DNA from: Maricaulis sp.
GTDB lineage: Bacteria > Pseudomonadota > Alphaproteobacteria > Caulobacterales > Maricaulaceae
Length of the DNA stretch: 64,000 bases
Direction of reading: 5' to 3'
Assembly (NCBI RefSeq): GCF_030149515.1
Contig: NZ_JASBRI010000003.1
Span: forward strand, 115,748 to 179,747
Under the pieces are notes generated by a model. The model was given only the letters and a program-made list of their open reading frames with translations, was not told where the DNA came from and did no database searches. Below, piece by piece: positions 26,530 through 35,162 of this stretch (position 1 is its first letter; the number at the start of each line of letters is the position of its first letter). A program made the position numbers and the translations under genes.

Positions 26530-26778
26530 TCAGTCCAGCCCGGCCGGTTCGACGGCCGGTTCGCCATTCTCGCCCCGCACGATCTTCTCGACCTTCAACT
26601 CGGCATTCTTCAGTTTGGCATCGCAATGAGCGCGCAGGGCGGCGCCACGCTCGTAGATTTCAATCGAGCGTTCGAGCTCGACCTCGCCCGATTCGAGCTG
26701 CTGCACGATGCGTTCAAGCTCGGCGAGCGCCTGTTCGAAACTCAAGGAATCGATGTCGGTATTGGGCGTTTCGGACAT
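26530..26778 (-). CDS. xseB: Exodeoxyribonuclease VII small subunit
   Basis: The 82-residue protein has the XseB signature SFEQALAELERIVQQLESGE followed by ELERSIEIYERGAALRAHC. It partners the large subunit XseA (not in the window) to degrade single-stranded DNA. Linkage of xseB with ispA and dxs is widespread in proteobacteria. It is the first gene of the xseB-csaA-ispA-dxs-tlyA run. Confidence 0.96.
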   Translation of the reverse strand: MSETPNTDIDSLSFEQALAELERIVQQLESGEVELERSIEIYERGAALRAHCDAKLKNAELKVEKIVRGENGEPAVEPAGLD

Positions 26779-26848
26779 AGCTTCCCCTCCTCGCGGGACG
26801 GCAGCATAGAAAGCGGTTCAATGTGCGGCAATGCCGCGAATGCGGGTC

Positions 26849-27451
26849 TCAACGTGGCCGGTATTCATAGCGCCGCCAAGACCAGTAGGAGTCGCCGCCA
26901 TCGCGCGCGCAAACCCAGCCCGAGCCGTGCAAATGCGGCCGCATCATGCGGTTGAACCAGCCATGGGCGCATAACACAACCGGGCCCGCTGCAGCCGCCT
27001 CGATCAATTGCGATGCCGCCGATGCGGCACGCACCTCGGCGGCAATCCGGCTCTCGCGTCCGCGCGACCAGCCCAGCCACCAGGAGCAGCGCGCAAACAC
27101 GCCCCAGGTCTTGGCCATAAAGCGTCCCGGCAGTGGCGGCGGCGGCAGTTCAGCTTCCACGAAAACCGGGTCGATCTCCAGCTTCCGGCCCGGCGCAACG
27201 GCCTCGGCCGTCTCCACCGCCCGGCGCAGGGTGGATGCAAACACGGTGCGGGCCTCGCGCGCCGCCTCGACCAGCGCCGAAGGCGGCGACTGTCCGGCAG
27301 TGAGGCCGGCCGGCTGGTACTGATTATCCCACCAGTCTTCGTAACCGCGCCAATCCAGCCACGCCTCGCGATTGGCATCCGGACGGCCGTGACGGGCAAT
27401 CGTGATACTGCCGGGCTGCGTCATGGTCAGTTCGCTGGATGTCTGGTTCAT
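26849..27451 (-). CDS. Histidine phosphatase family protein
   Basis: The product has about 200 residues from the ATG at 27451; an ATG at 27424 or a start at 27511 cannot be excluded and none has a good ribosome site. It opens with the phosphoglycerate-mutase-like motif ARHGRPD, whose histidine is the phospho-acceptor. The second-half AHGWFNRMM carries the partner histidine. A central WGVFARCSWWLGWSRGRES stretch is unusual for the family. The substrate is unknown. It lies between xseB and the HDAC-family gene on the same strand. Confidence 0.85.
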   Translation of the reverse strand: MNQTSSELTMTQPGSITIARHGRPDANREAWLDWRGYEDWWDNQYQPAGLTAGQSPPSALVEAAREARTVFASTLRRAVETAEAVAPGRKLEIDPVFVEAELPPPPLPGRFMAKTWGVFARCSWWLGWSRGRESRIAAEVRAASAASQLIEAAAAGPVVLCAHGWFNRMMRPHLHGSGWVCARDGGDSYWSWRRYEYRPR

Positions 27452-27519
27452 TCGGGGATCGCGCGGGGAGGAACGGATCAGCCGGTGCGCCCCGTCGCCA
27501 CCCGCCAACACTCGGTACG

Positions 27520-28452
27520 TCAGGCCCGGGAGAGCGCGCGAACGAAGGCCGCAGCGGAACGCCCCATGGCCGGGCAGTCGTATCCGCCCTCCAGCACGGA
27601 GACAAGCCGGGAGAACGCAAATTCGGCGGCAATGCCAGCCAGTTGCGATGCTGCCCAGTCATAATCGTCCTCCGTCAGGCCCATGCCGCCCAGAGGATCG
27701 GCGGCATGCGCATCGAATCCGGCCGAGACCAGGACCAGCGCCGGCTGCGCCTTGCGCAGGGCCGGAACGACCTCGCTGGAGAAGGCCTGCCGCCAGGCCT
27801 TGCTGTCTGTGCCTTCAGGCAGCGGCACATTGACCACATTGCCGTTCAGACCGGTTTCGCCGCGGTTTCCCGTGCCCGGATAGAGCGGCGACTGGTGAAG
27901 GGAACAGAACAGGACGCGCTCGTCGCGCTCGGCCAGGCATTGGGTGCCGTTTCCGTGATGCACATCGATATCGACAATGGCGACGCGCGACAGCCCGTGC
28001 ACGTCGAGGGCGTGCCGGGCCGCGAGGGCGACCTGATTGAACAGGCAAAAGCCCATCGCACGGTCCGGTTCGGCATGATGGCCCGGCGGCCGGGCCAGGA
28101 CAAAATAGGAACCGCTGCCGGTCTCCACGGCACTATCCACGGCCAGCAGCGCCCCGCCGACAGCCGCGAGGGCGGCGCGGGCACTGAGACTGCAGACCTG
28201 GGTGTCTTCGGCAAGGGAGACCCATCCGTCTACACCCGCGTCCGCACAGGCCGACAGGACGCGATCGACATGCTCGACGGAATGAAACCGGGCGAGCGCC
28301 TCGACCGGTGCCTGTTGTGCGGTCTCCCATTGCACACCGGGCAGCGCACCGAGGGCGTCCCGGACCGCCGTGTAACGGCCGGCATGCTCGGGATGACCTT
28401 CGGGGACGACGTGATCAAGGCTGGCGGGACTGTCGACAATCGTGGCTCTCAT
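27520..28452 (-). CDS. Histone-deacetylase-family (class II) amidohydrolase
   Basis: The 310-residue protein from the ATG at 28452 has the arginase/deacetylase fold motifs: PPGHHAEPDRAMGFCLFN, the zinc ligands in DIDVHHGNGT and GFDAHAADPLGG, and VLEGGYD near the end. Bacterial members deacetylate acetylpolyamines, acetoin-related compounds or acetyl-lysine; the substrate here is unknown. A start at 28473 would add seven residues. It precedes the histidine phosphatase and xseB on the same strand, a known alphaproteobacterial gene order. Confidence 0.92.
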   Translation of the reverse strand: MRATIVDSPASLDHVVPEGHPEHAGRYTAVRDALGALPGVQWETAQQAPVEALARFHSVEHVDRVLSACADAGVDGWVSLAEDTQVCSLSARAALAAVGGALLAVDSAVETGSGSYFVLARPPGHHAEPDRAMGFCLFNQVALAARHALDVHGLSRVAIVDIDVHHGNGTQCLAERDERVLFCSLHQSPLYPGTGNRGETGLNGNVVNVPLPEGTDSKAWRQAFSSEVVPALRKAQPALVLVSAGFDAHAADPLGGMGLTEDDYDWAASQLAGIAAEFAFSRLVSVLEGGYDCPAMGRSAAAFVRALSRA

Positions 28453-28505
28453 GCCACCAGTTTCGCGCGACACGGCCCGCTTGCCCAGCCCGTTTCGGGA
28501 GAAAT

Positions 28506-28919
28506 TCAGGCGCTCAGCCGAGCCACCTCCGCGCCGTTCCGCCGCGCGGGCAGCAAGACAACGTCTTCCATGAACTGGGAATAGTCACAGAAGATTTCCT
28601 CGCCGGGCTGGATGTCCCTCACCGCTACGCCGCTGCCATCACCCGCGGAAAAGTCCAGATTGGGATCGGACGAATGATTGAGAAAACGCGCATGATCACC
28701 GTCCAGCAGGTAGGCGTTCAGGCTGCGGTCAAAATAGGCATAGCGCTGGATATACTGCCGGTAGACTTGCGGGCGATCGGCGATCTGCGCCTCGGTCAGT
28801 ATCAGATCGACGGCCGGGTCCAGGATCCAGACCAGCGTTCCCCGGGAGATGAATTCTGCAGCAAAAACACCCAGTCCTTCGACCGGGCTGGGCATAAGAT
28901 AGGTTTCGACCAAAAGCAT
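28506..28919 (-). CDS. SET-domain protein (lysine methyltransferase-like)
   Basis: The 137-residue protein is essentially one SET domain. It has SPVEGLGVFAAEFISRGTLV at the N-terminus, the RFLNHSSDPNLDF motif that binds SAM and forms the pseudoknot, and GEEIFCDYS near the end. SET enzymes methylate lysines. Bacterial single-domain forms are poorly understood and there is no post-SET cysteine cluster here. It lies about 50 bases upstream of the HDAC-family gene on the same strand, so the two could be co-transcribed. Confidence 0.88.
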   Translation of the reverse strand: MLLVETYLMPSPVEGLGVFAAEFISRGTLVWILDPAVDLILTEAQIADRPQVYRQYIQRYAYFDRSLNAYLLDGDHARFLNHSSDPNLDFSAGDGSGVAVRDIQPGEEIFCDYSQFMEDVVLLPARRNGAEVARLSA

Positions 28920-29070
28920 AGGTCAGACACTCCGGCCGGCCGCGTCGACGGCCAGCGAGATTCATGCAGCCGGGGTCCGGCCGCAGAGTGCGACGCTCCA
29001 ACGCCCATATTGGCGAATTTTCACGATTTGCAAGAAGGATTTTTGACCCGCCCGGGACGGGACGCCATGC

Positions 29071-29178
29071 CTAGAAGACGTCCGGCGACACCCCGCGCAT
29101 CCAGGCAATGGCAAAGGCTACAGCCAGACACGCAACTATGACGACACTTAGCCACCCGGAACCCGATCTCGTCCGCAT
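29071..29178 (-). CDS. Tiny single-pass membrane protein (35 residues)
   Basis: On the minus strand an ATG at 29178 is preceded by a near-perfect GGGAGGAGGGG ribosome site and opens 35 codons. The N-terminus is basic (MRTRSGSG). One hydrophobic helix (about 10-26, WLSVVIVACLAVAFAIAW) is followed by MRGVSPDVF. The layout is that of many small bacterial membrane proteins. It sits upstream of the SET gene in a 357-base gap (28920-29276) that otherwise shows nothing. No family is recognised. Confidence 0.55.
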   Translation of the reverse strand: MRTRSGSGWLSVVIVACLAVAFAIAWMRGVSPDVF

Positions 29179-29276
29179 CCTGCACCCCTCCTCCCGTTCG
29201 CGCGACACGCGAAGGTTAGCGGTGAATCGGATTCAATATGTGACAGCAATCACGCTGTCGGCGGAGATGTTTCGTC

Positions 29277-30149
29277 TCAATGGCCCAGCGTGACATTCAT
29301 GATCTTCACGCCCGGCGGCGCGGGCACATCGTCGGGCACGAAGAAATCGGGCAACAGCTCGACATTCGGGTCGTAGCTGTACTGGTCGAGATCACGTTCG
29401 CCCTCTTCCCAGAGGAAGGTATCGTCTATGAGAAAATTGCCGGTGAAATCGGAAGCAGGCTTCAGGAGAACCCGGTAGGCTGTGTCCGCCAGGATTTCCG
29501 GCTTGCGGCAATTCTTCATCGCTTCGTCATTGGCCAGAACGTTGGAGATCGCGGCGGTCGCCACGGCGGTACGCGGCCAGATCGCGTTGGCGGCGATCTT
29601 GCCGCTGAACTCTTCGCCCCAGCCCAGAATGCACAGACTCATCTGGTATTTGGCGCTGGTATAGGCGACGTGCGGGCCGAACCACATGCCTCGCATGTCG
29701 AGCGGCGGAGCCAGCGCCATGATGTGAGGATTTTCAGCCTTCATCAGGTGAGGCAGGCATTTCTGGGTGGTCAGGAAGGTGCCGCGGCCATTGACGGCGT
29801 GCATCAGATCGTAGCGTTTCATCGGCACGTCGAGGGTGCCGCGCGGATAGATCGCCGACGCATTGTTGATTACGGCATCGATACCGCCGAAGCGGTCTAC
29901 TGCGGCTTCGACCGCCGCCTCCACAGCCGCTTCGTCACGAATATCGCATTTGACCGCCAGCGCCTGACCGCCGGCCTTCTCGATCGCCTGGGCCGCGGTA
30001 TGGATCGTGCCCTCTAGACGCGGGTCGGGCTGATCGGACTTGGCAGCGATAACGATGTTCGCGCCGTCGCGGGCACAGCGCTCGCCGATCGCCAGGCCGA
30101 TACCGCGGCTGGCGCCGGTGATGAAAATCGTCTTGCCCTTGAGGCTCAT
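29277..30149 (-). CDS. Short-chain dehydrogenase/reductase (HSDL2-like)
   Basis: The 290-residue Rossmann enzyme has the cofactor motif TGASRGIG at about 11-18, the NNAS segment, and the catalytic Y-x-x-x-K in YTSAKYQMS. The C-terminal half (NAIWPRTAVATAA, then DFTGNFLIDDTFL) is that of the hydroxysteroid-dehydrogenase-like 2 subgroup, usually linked to lipid metabolism. The substrate is unknown. It lies 44 bases downstream of lepB on the same strand. Confidence 0.92.
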   Translation of the reverse strand: MSLKGKTIFITGASRGIGLAIGERCARDGANIVIAAKSDQPDPRLEGTIHTAAQAIEKAGGQALAVKCDIRDEAAVEAAVEAAVDRFGGIDAVINNASAIYPRGTLDVPMKRYDLMHAVNGRGTFLTTQKCLPHLMKAENPHIMALAPPLDMRGMWFGPHVAYTSAKYQMSLCILGWGEEFSGKIAANAIWPRTAVATAAISNVLANDEAMKNCRKPEILADTAYRVLLKPASDFTGNFLIDDTFLWEEGERDLDQYSYDPNVELLPDFFVPDDVPAPPGVKIMNVTLGH

Positions 30150-30193
30150 GGTCCTCTCCCCTGGCTTTGCTTCGGGGAGAGGTTAGAGCGAGG

Positions 30194-30958
30194 TCAGAGC
30201 CCGCGCCAGACCCGGCCGCGGGGACAATACAGCCCGTCTTCGCGGCGGCAGCGTTCCAGGGTGAACAGCACGGTCTCTGCCCGGCCGACCACGTTCTCCA
30301 GCGGCACAAGGCCCGGACCGCTCGGCGCGCGGCTGTCGTTGGAGGCATCGCGATTGTCGCCCATCACGAACACCGTCCCCGGCCGCACCGTCACCGGTCC
30401 GTAATTGTCCAGCGGCGCATTGTCGCGCTGTTCGTAGATGGAATGCTCACGGTCACCCGGCAGGACTTCAGTGTAATGCGTCGTGGTGACGACCTGCTGG
30501 GAGGGGTGTTCGCGATAGGAACGCACCTCTTCGAACATGCGCGGCACCGCTTCGCCATTGAGATAAAGTCTGCCCTCGCGCACCTCGATCACGTCGCCTT
30601 CGATACCGATCACGCGCTTGATGAGATTGCGCGGCGGGCTCTGGCGCTCGTCGCGGAACACAACGACATCGCCGCGGCGCGGATTATGCCAGGCGATCCG
30701 TCCGTCCCAGTTGTCGGGCAGAAGATAGCCTATCCCCAGCGGCAGCGAATGCACGGAGTAGCCATAGGCCCATTTAGACACCAGAACCCGGTCGCCGACT
30801 TCCAGCGATGGCTGCATGCTTTCGGAAGGAATGTGGAACGCCGCGAAACCGAAGGTGACCAGGCCCAGCCAGACCGCCGCAACGCCGGCAACGAAACGCA
30901 CGGTTTCCATGATCTCGTCGGCGGCACGGCCGGCGAGACGTTTCATCAGGGGACTCAT
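30194..30958 (-). CDS. lepB: Signal peptidase I
   Basis: The 254-residue inner-membrane protease cleaves signal peptides of exported proteins. One membrane helix (about 20-42) leads into FHIPSESMQPSL with catalytic serine 47. The general-base lysine is residue 114 in RNLIKRVIGIEGD. Box E reads MGDNRDASNDSR, where alanine replaces the usual asparagine. The ATG at 30958 overlaps the stop of the UPF0145 gene by four bases. Many alphaproteobacteria keep lepB next to rnc and acpS; that is not the case here, so this may be a second copy. Confidence 0.94.
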   Translation of the reverse strand: MSPLMKRLAGRAADEIMETVRFVAGVAAVWLGLVTFGFAAFHIPSESMQPSLEVGDRVLVSKWAYGYSVHSLPLGIGYLLPDNWDGRIAWHNPRRGDVVVFRDERQSPPRNLIKRVIGIEGDVIEVREGRLYLNGEAVPRMFEEVRSYREHPSQQVVTTTHYTEVLPGDREHSIYEQRDNAPLDNYGPVTVRPGTVFVMGDNRDASNDSRAPSGPGLVPLENVVGRAETVLFTLERCRREDGLYCPRGRVWRGL

Positions 30959-31275
30959 TTCAGTTTTACCGCCGTTCCATAGGCCAGGATTTCCGCTGCG
31001 CCTTCCATCACCGCCGACGTCGACAGGCGCACCGTGACGATGGCGTCGGCACCGAGTTCCTCGGCATGCCTGCACATCCTGTCCAGTGCGGTTTCGCGGG
31101 CTTCGGACAGAAGGTCGGTATATTCGGGCACTTCCCCACCAACCAGATTACGCAGGCCGGCGATGAAATCGCGGCCGAAAAAGCGTGCCCGTACGACGTT
31201 GCCACGCGCTATGCCGACCGGCCGGTCGATCTCGCGGCCCGGCACGGTATCGGCCATGGTTACAATCAAGCTCAT
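30955..31275 (-). CDS. UPF0145/YbjQ-family protein
   Basis: The 106-residue protein is a YbjQ-type heavy-metal-binding-like domain, with RPVGIARGNVVRARFFGRDF and MCRHAEELGADAIVTVRLST. Members form pentamers of unclear function. Its start at 31275 overlaps the previous gene by four bases and its stop overlaps the lepB start by four, so it is locked into the lepB operon. Confidence 0.9.
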   Translation of the reverse strand: MSLIVTMADTVPGREIDRPVGIARGNVVRARFFGRDFIAGLRNLVGGEVPEYTDLLSEARETALDRMCRHAEELGADAIVTVRLSTSAVMEGAAEILAYGTAVKLK

Positions 31276-31481
31276 TCGTCCTCCCCGTCCGCGAAGCGCA
31301 CGCGATGATCGCGCGCCCGCAGAAACATGATCGCCATGCCCAGCGCCGGTGCCCCTGTGACCGGCAGCCAGAGCAGACTCACCGGGTAGGGCATGTGCCA
31401 GCCGGCGAACAATCCCAGCATCACCAGCACCAGGTAGGCTGCCAGTCCGCACAACAGAAGCGCCGGGCCGAGATGATCCAT
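31272..31481 (-). CDS. Small two-helix membrane protein
   Basis: From the ATG at 31481 (AGGCAGAG upstream) the protein has 69 residues with two hydrophobic segments, about 4-25 (GPALLLCGLAAYLVLVMLGL) and 32-52, and an acidic tail ADGEDE. Four-base overlap with the UPF0145 gene shows it heads the lepB operon. No family is recognised. The gap to the next gene (31482-31693) shows no clear promoter. Confidence 0.7.
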   Translation of the reverse strand: MDHLGPALLLCGLAAYLVLVMLGLFAGWHMPYPVSLLWLPVTGAPALGMAIMFLRARDHRVRFADGEDE

Positions 31482-31693
31482 TACTCTGCCTAACGGCACC
31501 TGAACGGCTCCTGTCTCAACTCACTTTCAACCCCGAATACGTCGAAACCCGCCCGCAACCAAGGCTGCGGCCGCATCATGACAGCATTTTCAGCAAGGCG
31601 TGACATCCCCGCCGCACATGGGACGGCGCCGCGTGCGGTCCCGCTCCACTGGTCCCCGTTTTGCCATTTTCGGCAGGCACAAACACCATCACC

Positions 31694-32077
31694 ATGAGCG
31701 ACACGATTTACGAACCCGAGGGCACGCCCGCCGCCGACCGCGATGACAAGCTGATGGCCGGGCTCAACTATGTTCTTTTTCTTATCGGCAACATCATCGG
31801 CGTCTCCAGCCTGGTTGCCGTGATCATCGCCTACGCAAGGCGCGATGCCGCACCGCACTGGCTGCAGTCGCACTACACCTATCAGATCAAGAGCTTCTGG
31901 GCCGCACTGGTTGGCCTGGTGGCGTGCACACTGATGGTCTTTACCGTCATCCTGTCACCGTTCGGGCTGATCGGCTTTGCACTGATCTGGGTGTGGATGC
32001 TGGTCCGCTCCATCGTCGGCCTCGTGCGCCTGCTCGACAACCGCGGCCACCCGGACCCGCACGGGATGTGGGTGTAG
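31694..32077 (+). CDS. DUF4870 / Tic20-like membrane protein
   Basis: The 127-residue protein has three or four predicted helices (about 25-45, 65-90, 95-115). It carries the family pattern LNYVLFLIGNIIGV...HWLQSHYTYQIKSFWAAL and ends in a short histidine- and proline-containing tail. DUF4870 proteins resemble the Tic20 fold and have no established role. The ATG at 31694 is chosen because it begins the conserved region; no ribosome site is evident. It converges with the acyl-CoA dehydrogenase gene. Confidence 0.85.
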   Translation: MSDTIYEPEGTPAADRDDKLMAGLNYVLFLIGNIIGVSSLVAVIIAYARRDAAPHWLQSHYTYQIKSFWAALVGLVACTLMVFTVILSPFGLIGFALIWVWMLVRSIVGLVRLLDNRGHPDPHGMWV

Positions 32078-32087
32078 GCCCCGGCTT

Positions 32088-33839
32088 CTAGAATCCCACC
32101 TCATCGATCATGTCCGCACCAATTGTGACATCGTCGACGCGCGAGGGGGCCAGCGTCATGACAGCTTCGGCGTAGAAATTCGCCAGGGCGATGCGCTGGG
32201 TCGCGAAGGCAGGATCGCCTATATTTTCCTTCTGCCGACGCCGCGCGGCCACCGCGCCGACACACAACAGCCATCCGCCCACGACTTCGCCGGCCAGGGT
32301 CAGAAACGGCGTTGCGCCGGCCAGCCGGTCCTTCATGTCGGCATCCTCGAGCCAGTCGACGGCTTCGCGGAGAGATTCCAAGGCATCCTGCAACCGCTCG
32401 CCCATCAGCGGCAGGTCGGGATGGGACGAGGTGTTGCAAGCCTCAATCGTCTGTTCGATGTCGGCGAAGAGCTCGTCGAACGCGGCGCCGCCATCCATGT
32501 TCAGCTTGCGGCCGACCAGATCAATCGCCTGGATTGCATTGGTGCCTTCATAGATCGGGGTGATGCGCGCGTCCCGCAGATGCTGGGCCGCGCCGGTCTC
32601 CTCGATATAGCCCATACCGCCATGCACCTGCAGCCCCATTGAGGCGACCTCGACGCCGATATCGGTCGACCAGGCCTTGGCAACAGGCGTGAGCAGGTCC
32701 TCGCGCCGCCTGGCCGCTGCCCGCTCCTCGCCGTCCTCGGCATAGCGCGCCATGTCGGCCGCCACGGCACAGGACACGCAGATCGCCCGCGATGCGGCGA
32801 TCTTCGCACGCATGATCGACAGCGTCCGCTTGATGTCGGGATGGTGGATGATGGCGTGCGGCGCCGGTCCATCGGCATCGACGGCTCGCCCCTGCCTACG
32901 CTCCTGCGCATAGGCCAGCGCCTGCTGATAGGCACGCTCGGCGATACCCACGCCCTGAACGCCCACATTCAGCCGCGCAGAATTCATCATCGTGAACATG
33001 CAGCGCATGCCGGCGTTTTCCTCGCCGATCAGCCAGCCGGTAGCGCCGGAGTATTCCATCGTGCAGGTCGGCGAACCGTGGATGCCCAGCTTCTCCTCCA
33101 GCCCGATGGCACGCAGGTCGTTGCGCGAGCCGTCGGGAAGGATTTTCGGCACCAGGAAAAGCGAGATGCCCTTGGTACCCTCCGGAGAGCCCGGCGTACG
33201 CGCGAGAACGAGATGGACGATATTCTCCGCGCAATCGTGCTCGCCCCAGGTAATGAATATCTTCTGGCCGGAGATCGACCAGGATCCGTCGCCGTTCGGC
33301 TCGGCCCTGGTGCGCAGCGCGCCGACATCGGACCCGGCCTGCGGCTCGGTGAGGTTCATCGTCGCCGACCATTCGCCGGTCAGAAGCTTCGAGAGATAGC
33401 GCTGTCTCTGCTCGTCGGTGCCATGCTCGATCAGGGCTTCGATACCGCCATAGGTCAGCATCGGCCCCAGACCGAAAGAGAGATTGGCACCCTGGATCAT
33501 TTCCAGAACCGCCACGCCCAGCGCCCGAGGCAGGCCCATCCCGCCAAGGTCGGCCGGGAATTGCAGCCCTTGCCAGCCACCCTCGACGAATTTGGCATAG
33601 GCCTCCCTGAAGCCAGCCGGCGTGGTGACGTCTTCGCCATTGAGCTTGCAGTGCTCGGCATCGCCCACCCGATTCAGCGGGGCAAGGACATTCTCGGCCA
33701 GCTTGGCCGCCTCCTCGAGGATCGCCGCGGTGAGATCGGAAGTGAAGTCGGGAAACGCACCGGTCGCCTTGAGGCCTTCCACGGCCGCGACCTCTTCCAG
33801 GGTGAAACGCAACTCGTCCACGGGTGCGCGATATGTCAT
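32088..33839 (-). CDS. Acyl-CoA dehydrogenase (with C-terminal extension)
   Basis: The 583-residue flavoenzyme introduces a trans-2 double bond into an acyl-CoA. The N-terminal segment MTYRAPVDELRFTLEE is typical of the long AcdA/DmdC-like group. The core has MNLTEPQAGSDVGALRTRA (FAD/substrate binding) and the catalytic-site region QVHGGMGYIEETGAAQHLRDARI, then YEGTNAIQAIDLVGRKL. A C-terminal acyl-CoA dehydrogenase domain of about 120 residues follows. The ATG at 33839 has GGAGGT upstream. The chain-length preference is unknown. It is divergent from the YceI lipoprotein gene. Confidence 0.94.
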   Translation of the reverse strand: MTYRAPVDELRFTLEEVAAVEGLKATGAFPDFTSDLTAAILEEAAKLAENVLAPLNRVGDAEHCKLNGEDVTTPAGFREAYAKFVEGGWQGLQFPADLGGMGLPRALGVAVLEMIQGANLSFGLGPMLTYGGIEALIEHGTDEQRQRYLSKLLTGEWSATMNLTEPQAGSDVGALRTRAEPNGDGSWSISGQKIFITWGEHDCAENIVHLVLARTPGSPEGTKGISLFLVPKILPDGSRNDLRAIGLEEKLGIHGSPTCTMEYSGATGWLIGEENAGMRCMFTMMNSARLNVGVQGVGIAERAYQQALAYAQERRQGRAVDADGPAPHAIIHHPDIKRTLSIMRAKIAASRAICVSCAVAADMARYAEDGEERAAARRREDLLTPVAKAWSTDIGVEVASMGLQVHGGMGYIEETGAAQHLRDARITPIYEGTNAIQAIDLVGRKLNMDGGAAFDELFADIEQTIEACNTSSHPDLPLMGERLQDALESLREAVDWLEDADMKDRLAGATPFLTLAGEVVGGWLLCVGAVAARRRQKENIGDPAFATQRIALANFYAEAVMTLAPSRVDDVTIGADMIDEVGF

Positions 33840-33979
33840 GCCCGACCTCCGATTTTGGTTTTCTGGCGGCGAACATAACCTGCCCGGCCGGCGATGCGAA
33901 TCCGGAAACAGTGTTTTGTCCATCACGCGCAAGGCTGAGACTTTCCGGACGCGCCGGATCGCGCCATATGAGGGCGATG

Positions 33980-34582
33980 ATGTACGACCGCCTGATACCG
34001 CTGCTGGCACTTTTCGCAGCGTCCTGCGCCACGCCCACGACGGATCCCCGGCATCTGCCCGCAGGCGAATGGCAGCTGGACCCGGCCCATGCCAGTGTGA
34101 TCTGGCAAGTCCGACACATGGGGCTGAGCTGGTATACGGGCCGTTTCGATACCGTCGATGCGCGTCTGGATTTCGACCCCGCCCGGCCCGAAGCCTCGCG
34201 CCTGACGGTGCATATCGACCCGGCGTCGATCTCCACCGGCGATCCTGGCTTCGACCGCCAACTGGCGCAGGACTGGTTTCATGCCGGCCGGCATCCGCAG
34301 ATCCGTTTCGTCAGCGAGCGTGTGGACACTACAGGCGAAAACCGCGGCCGTGTCGAAGGCCTGCTTTTCCTCAACGGGCACAGGGCGCCCCTCGTCCTGG
34401 AGGTCGAGTTTAATGGCGGCCTCGACAACGTGTTGACGGGGCGGGACACGATCGGCTTCAGCGCCACAGCGACCCTCGACCGGACAGATTTCGGTGTGGG
34501 CAATTTGCCGCAGACGGTTCTGGGGCATGAGGTCCGTGTCATAGTGGAAGCGGAATTCGTGAGAAGGGGAGCCCCCACATGA
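33980..34582 (+). CDS. YceI-family lipoprotein
   Basis: From the ATG at 33980 the 200-residue product has a lipoprotein signal (lipobox FAASC near residue 16) and a YceI lipocalin-like domain (WQLDPAHASVIWQVRHMGLS, FDRQLAQDWFHAGRHP, TLDRTDFGV). YceI proteins bind isoprenoid lipids in the periplasm. ATGs at 33968 and 33977 are alternatives. Its stop overlaps the cytochrome b561 start by four bases. Membrane anchoring of a YceI protein beside a soluble one two genes on is a notable arrangement. Confidence 0.88.
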   Translation: MYDRLIPLLALFAASCATPTTDPRHLPAGEWQLDPAHASVIWQVRHMGLSWYTGRFDTVDARLDFDPARPEASRLTVHIDPASISTGDPGFDRQLAQDWFHAGRHPQIRFVSERVDTTGENRGRVEGLLFLNGHRAPLVLEVEFNGGLDNVLTGRDTIGFSATATLDRTDFGVGNLPQTVLGHEVRVIVEAEFVRRGAPT

Positions 34583-35157
34583 CCGGGACATCACGTTACA
34601 GCGCCGTCGCCATCGCGCTGCACTGGATCATCGCCGCCCTGCTGATCGGTATGGTGTTTTTCGGCTGGTATATGGAAGATCTGCGCGACGCCGCCTTCGG
34701 CGGAGGCAATGTCTCCCTCGACCAGGTGCAGGAAGCCTACAATTTCCACAAGACGACCGGGCTTCTCGTCCTCGTCCTGTCCCTTCTCCGTCTCGGCTGG
34801 CGCCTCACTCACAAGACACCCGGCATGCCGGCCGGCATGAAGCCCTGGGAGACGCTGGCAGCACACACCGTGCATTGGGCCTTCTACGGGCTGATGATCG
34901 GCATGCCGATCATGGGCTGGATCTCGGCCTCCGCCTCGGAGCTGCCATCATTCCTGTTCAACAATCCCGACCTGCCCTTGCCCCGCCTTCCGGTACCGCA
35001 GGACGAGGAACTGCACGAGGTGACCGGTTCCATACACGGCGCAGGCGGCTGGCCCATTCTGGTGCTGTTCGGCCTCCATGTCGCTGCCGCCCTGAAGCAT
35101 CAATTTGTCGACAAGGACGGGCTGCTCGCCCGGATGATCCCGATCCTGAAAGGATAG
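34579..35157 (+). CDS. Cytochrome b561-family membrane protein
   Basis: The 192-residue protein has four transmembrane helices. Histidines suited to two b-type hemes occur in IALHWIIAALL, NFHKTTGLLVLV, AAHTVHWAFYGLM and FGLHVAAALKHQF. Members such as YceJ/CybB pass electrons between the quinone pool and periplasmic acceptors. The b561/YceI pairing is known from E. coli (yceJ-yceI). Here it lies between two YceI genes, overlapping the first by four bases and five bases before the second. Confidence 0.93.
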   Translation: MTGTSRYSAVAIALHWIIAALLIGMVFFGWYMEDLRDAAFGGGNVSLDQVQEAYNFHKTTGLLVLVLSLLRLGWRLTHKTPGMPAGMKPWETLAAHTVHWAFYGLMIGMPIMGWISASASELPSFLFNNPDLPLPRLPVPQDEELHEVTGSIHGAGGWPILVLFGLHVAAALKHQFVDKDGLLARMIPILKG

Positions 35158-35162
35158 CCCGC

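Noticed and set aside
26162..26626. N-terminal extension of ispA that would make a 450-residue protein.
   Set aside because: The extension lies in another frame of csaA and has no homology to prenyl synthases; the ATG at 26161 gives the usual length.
29108..29293. A 61-codon plus-strand frame in the gap after the SET gene.
   Set aside because: It lacks a ribosome site and is antisense to the better-supported 35-residue membrane ORF.
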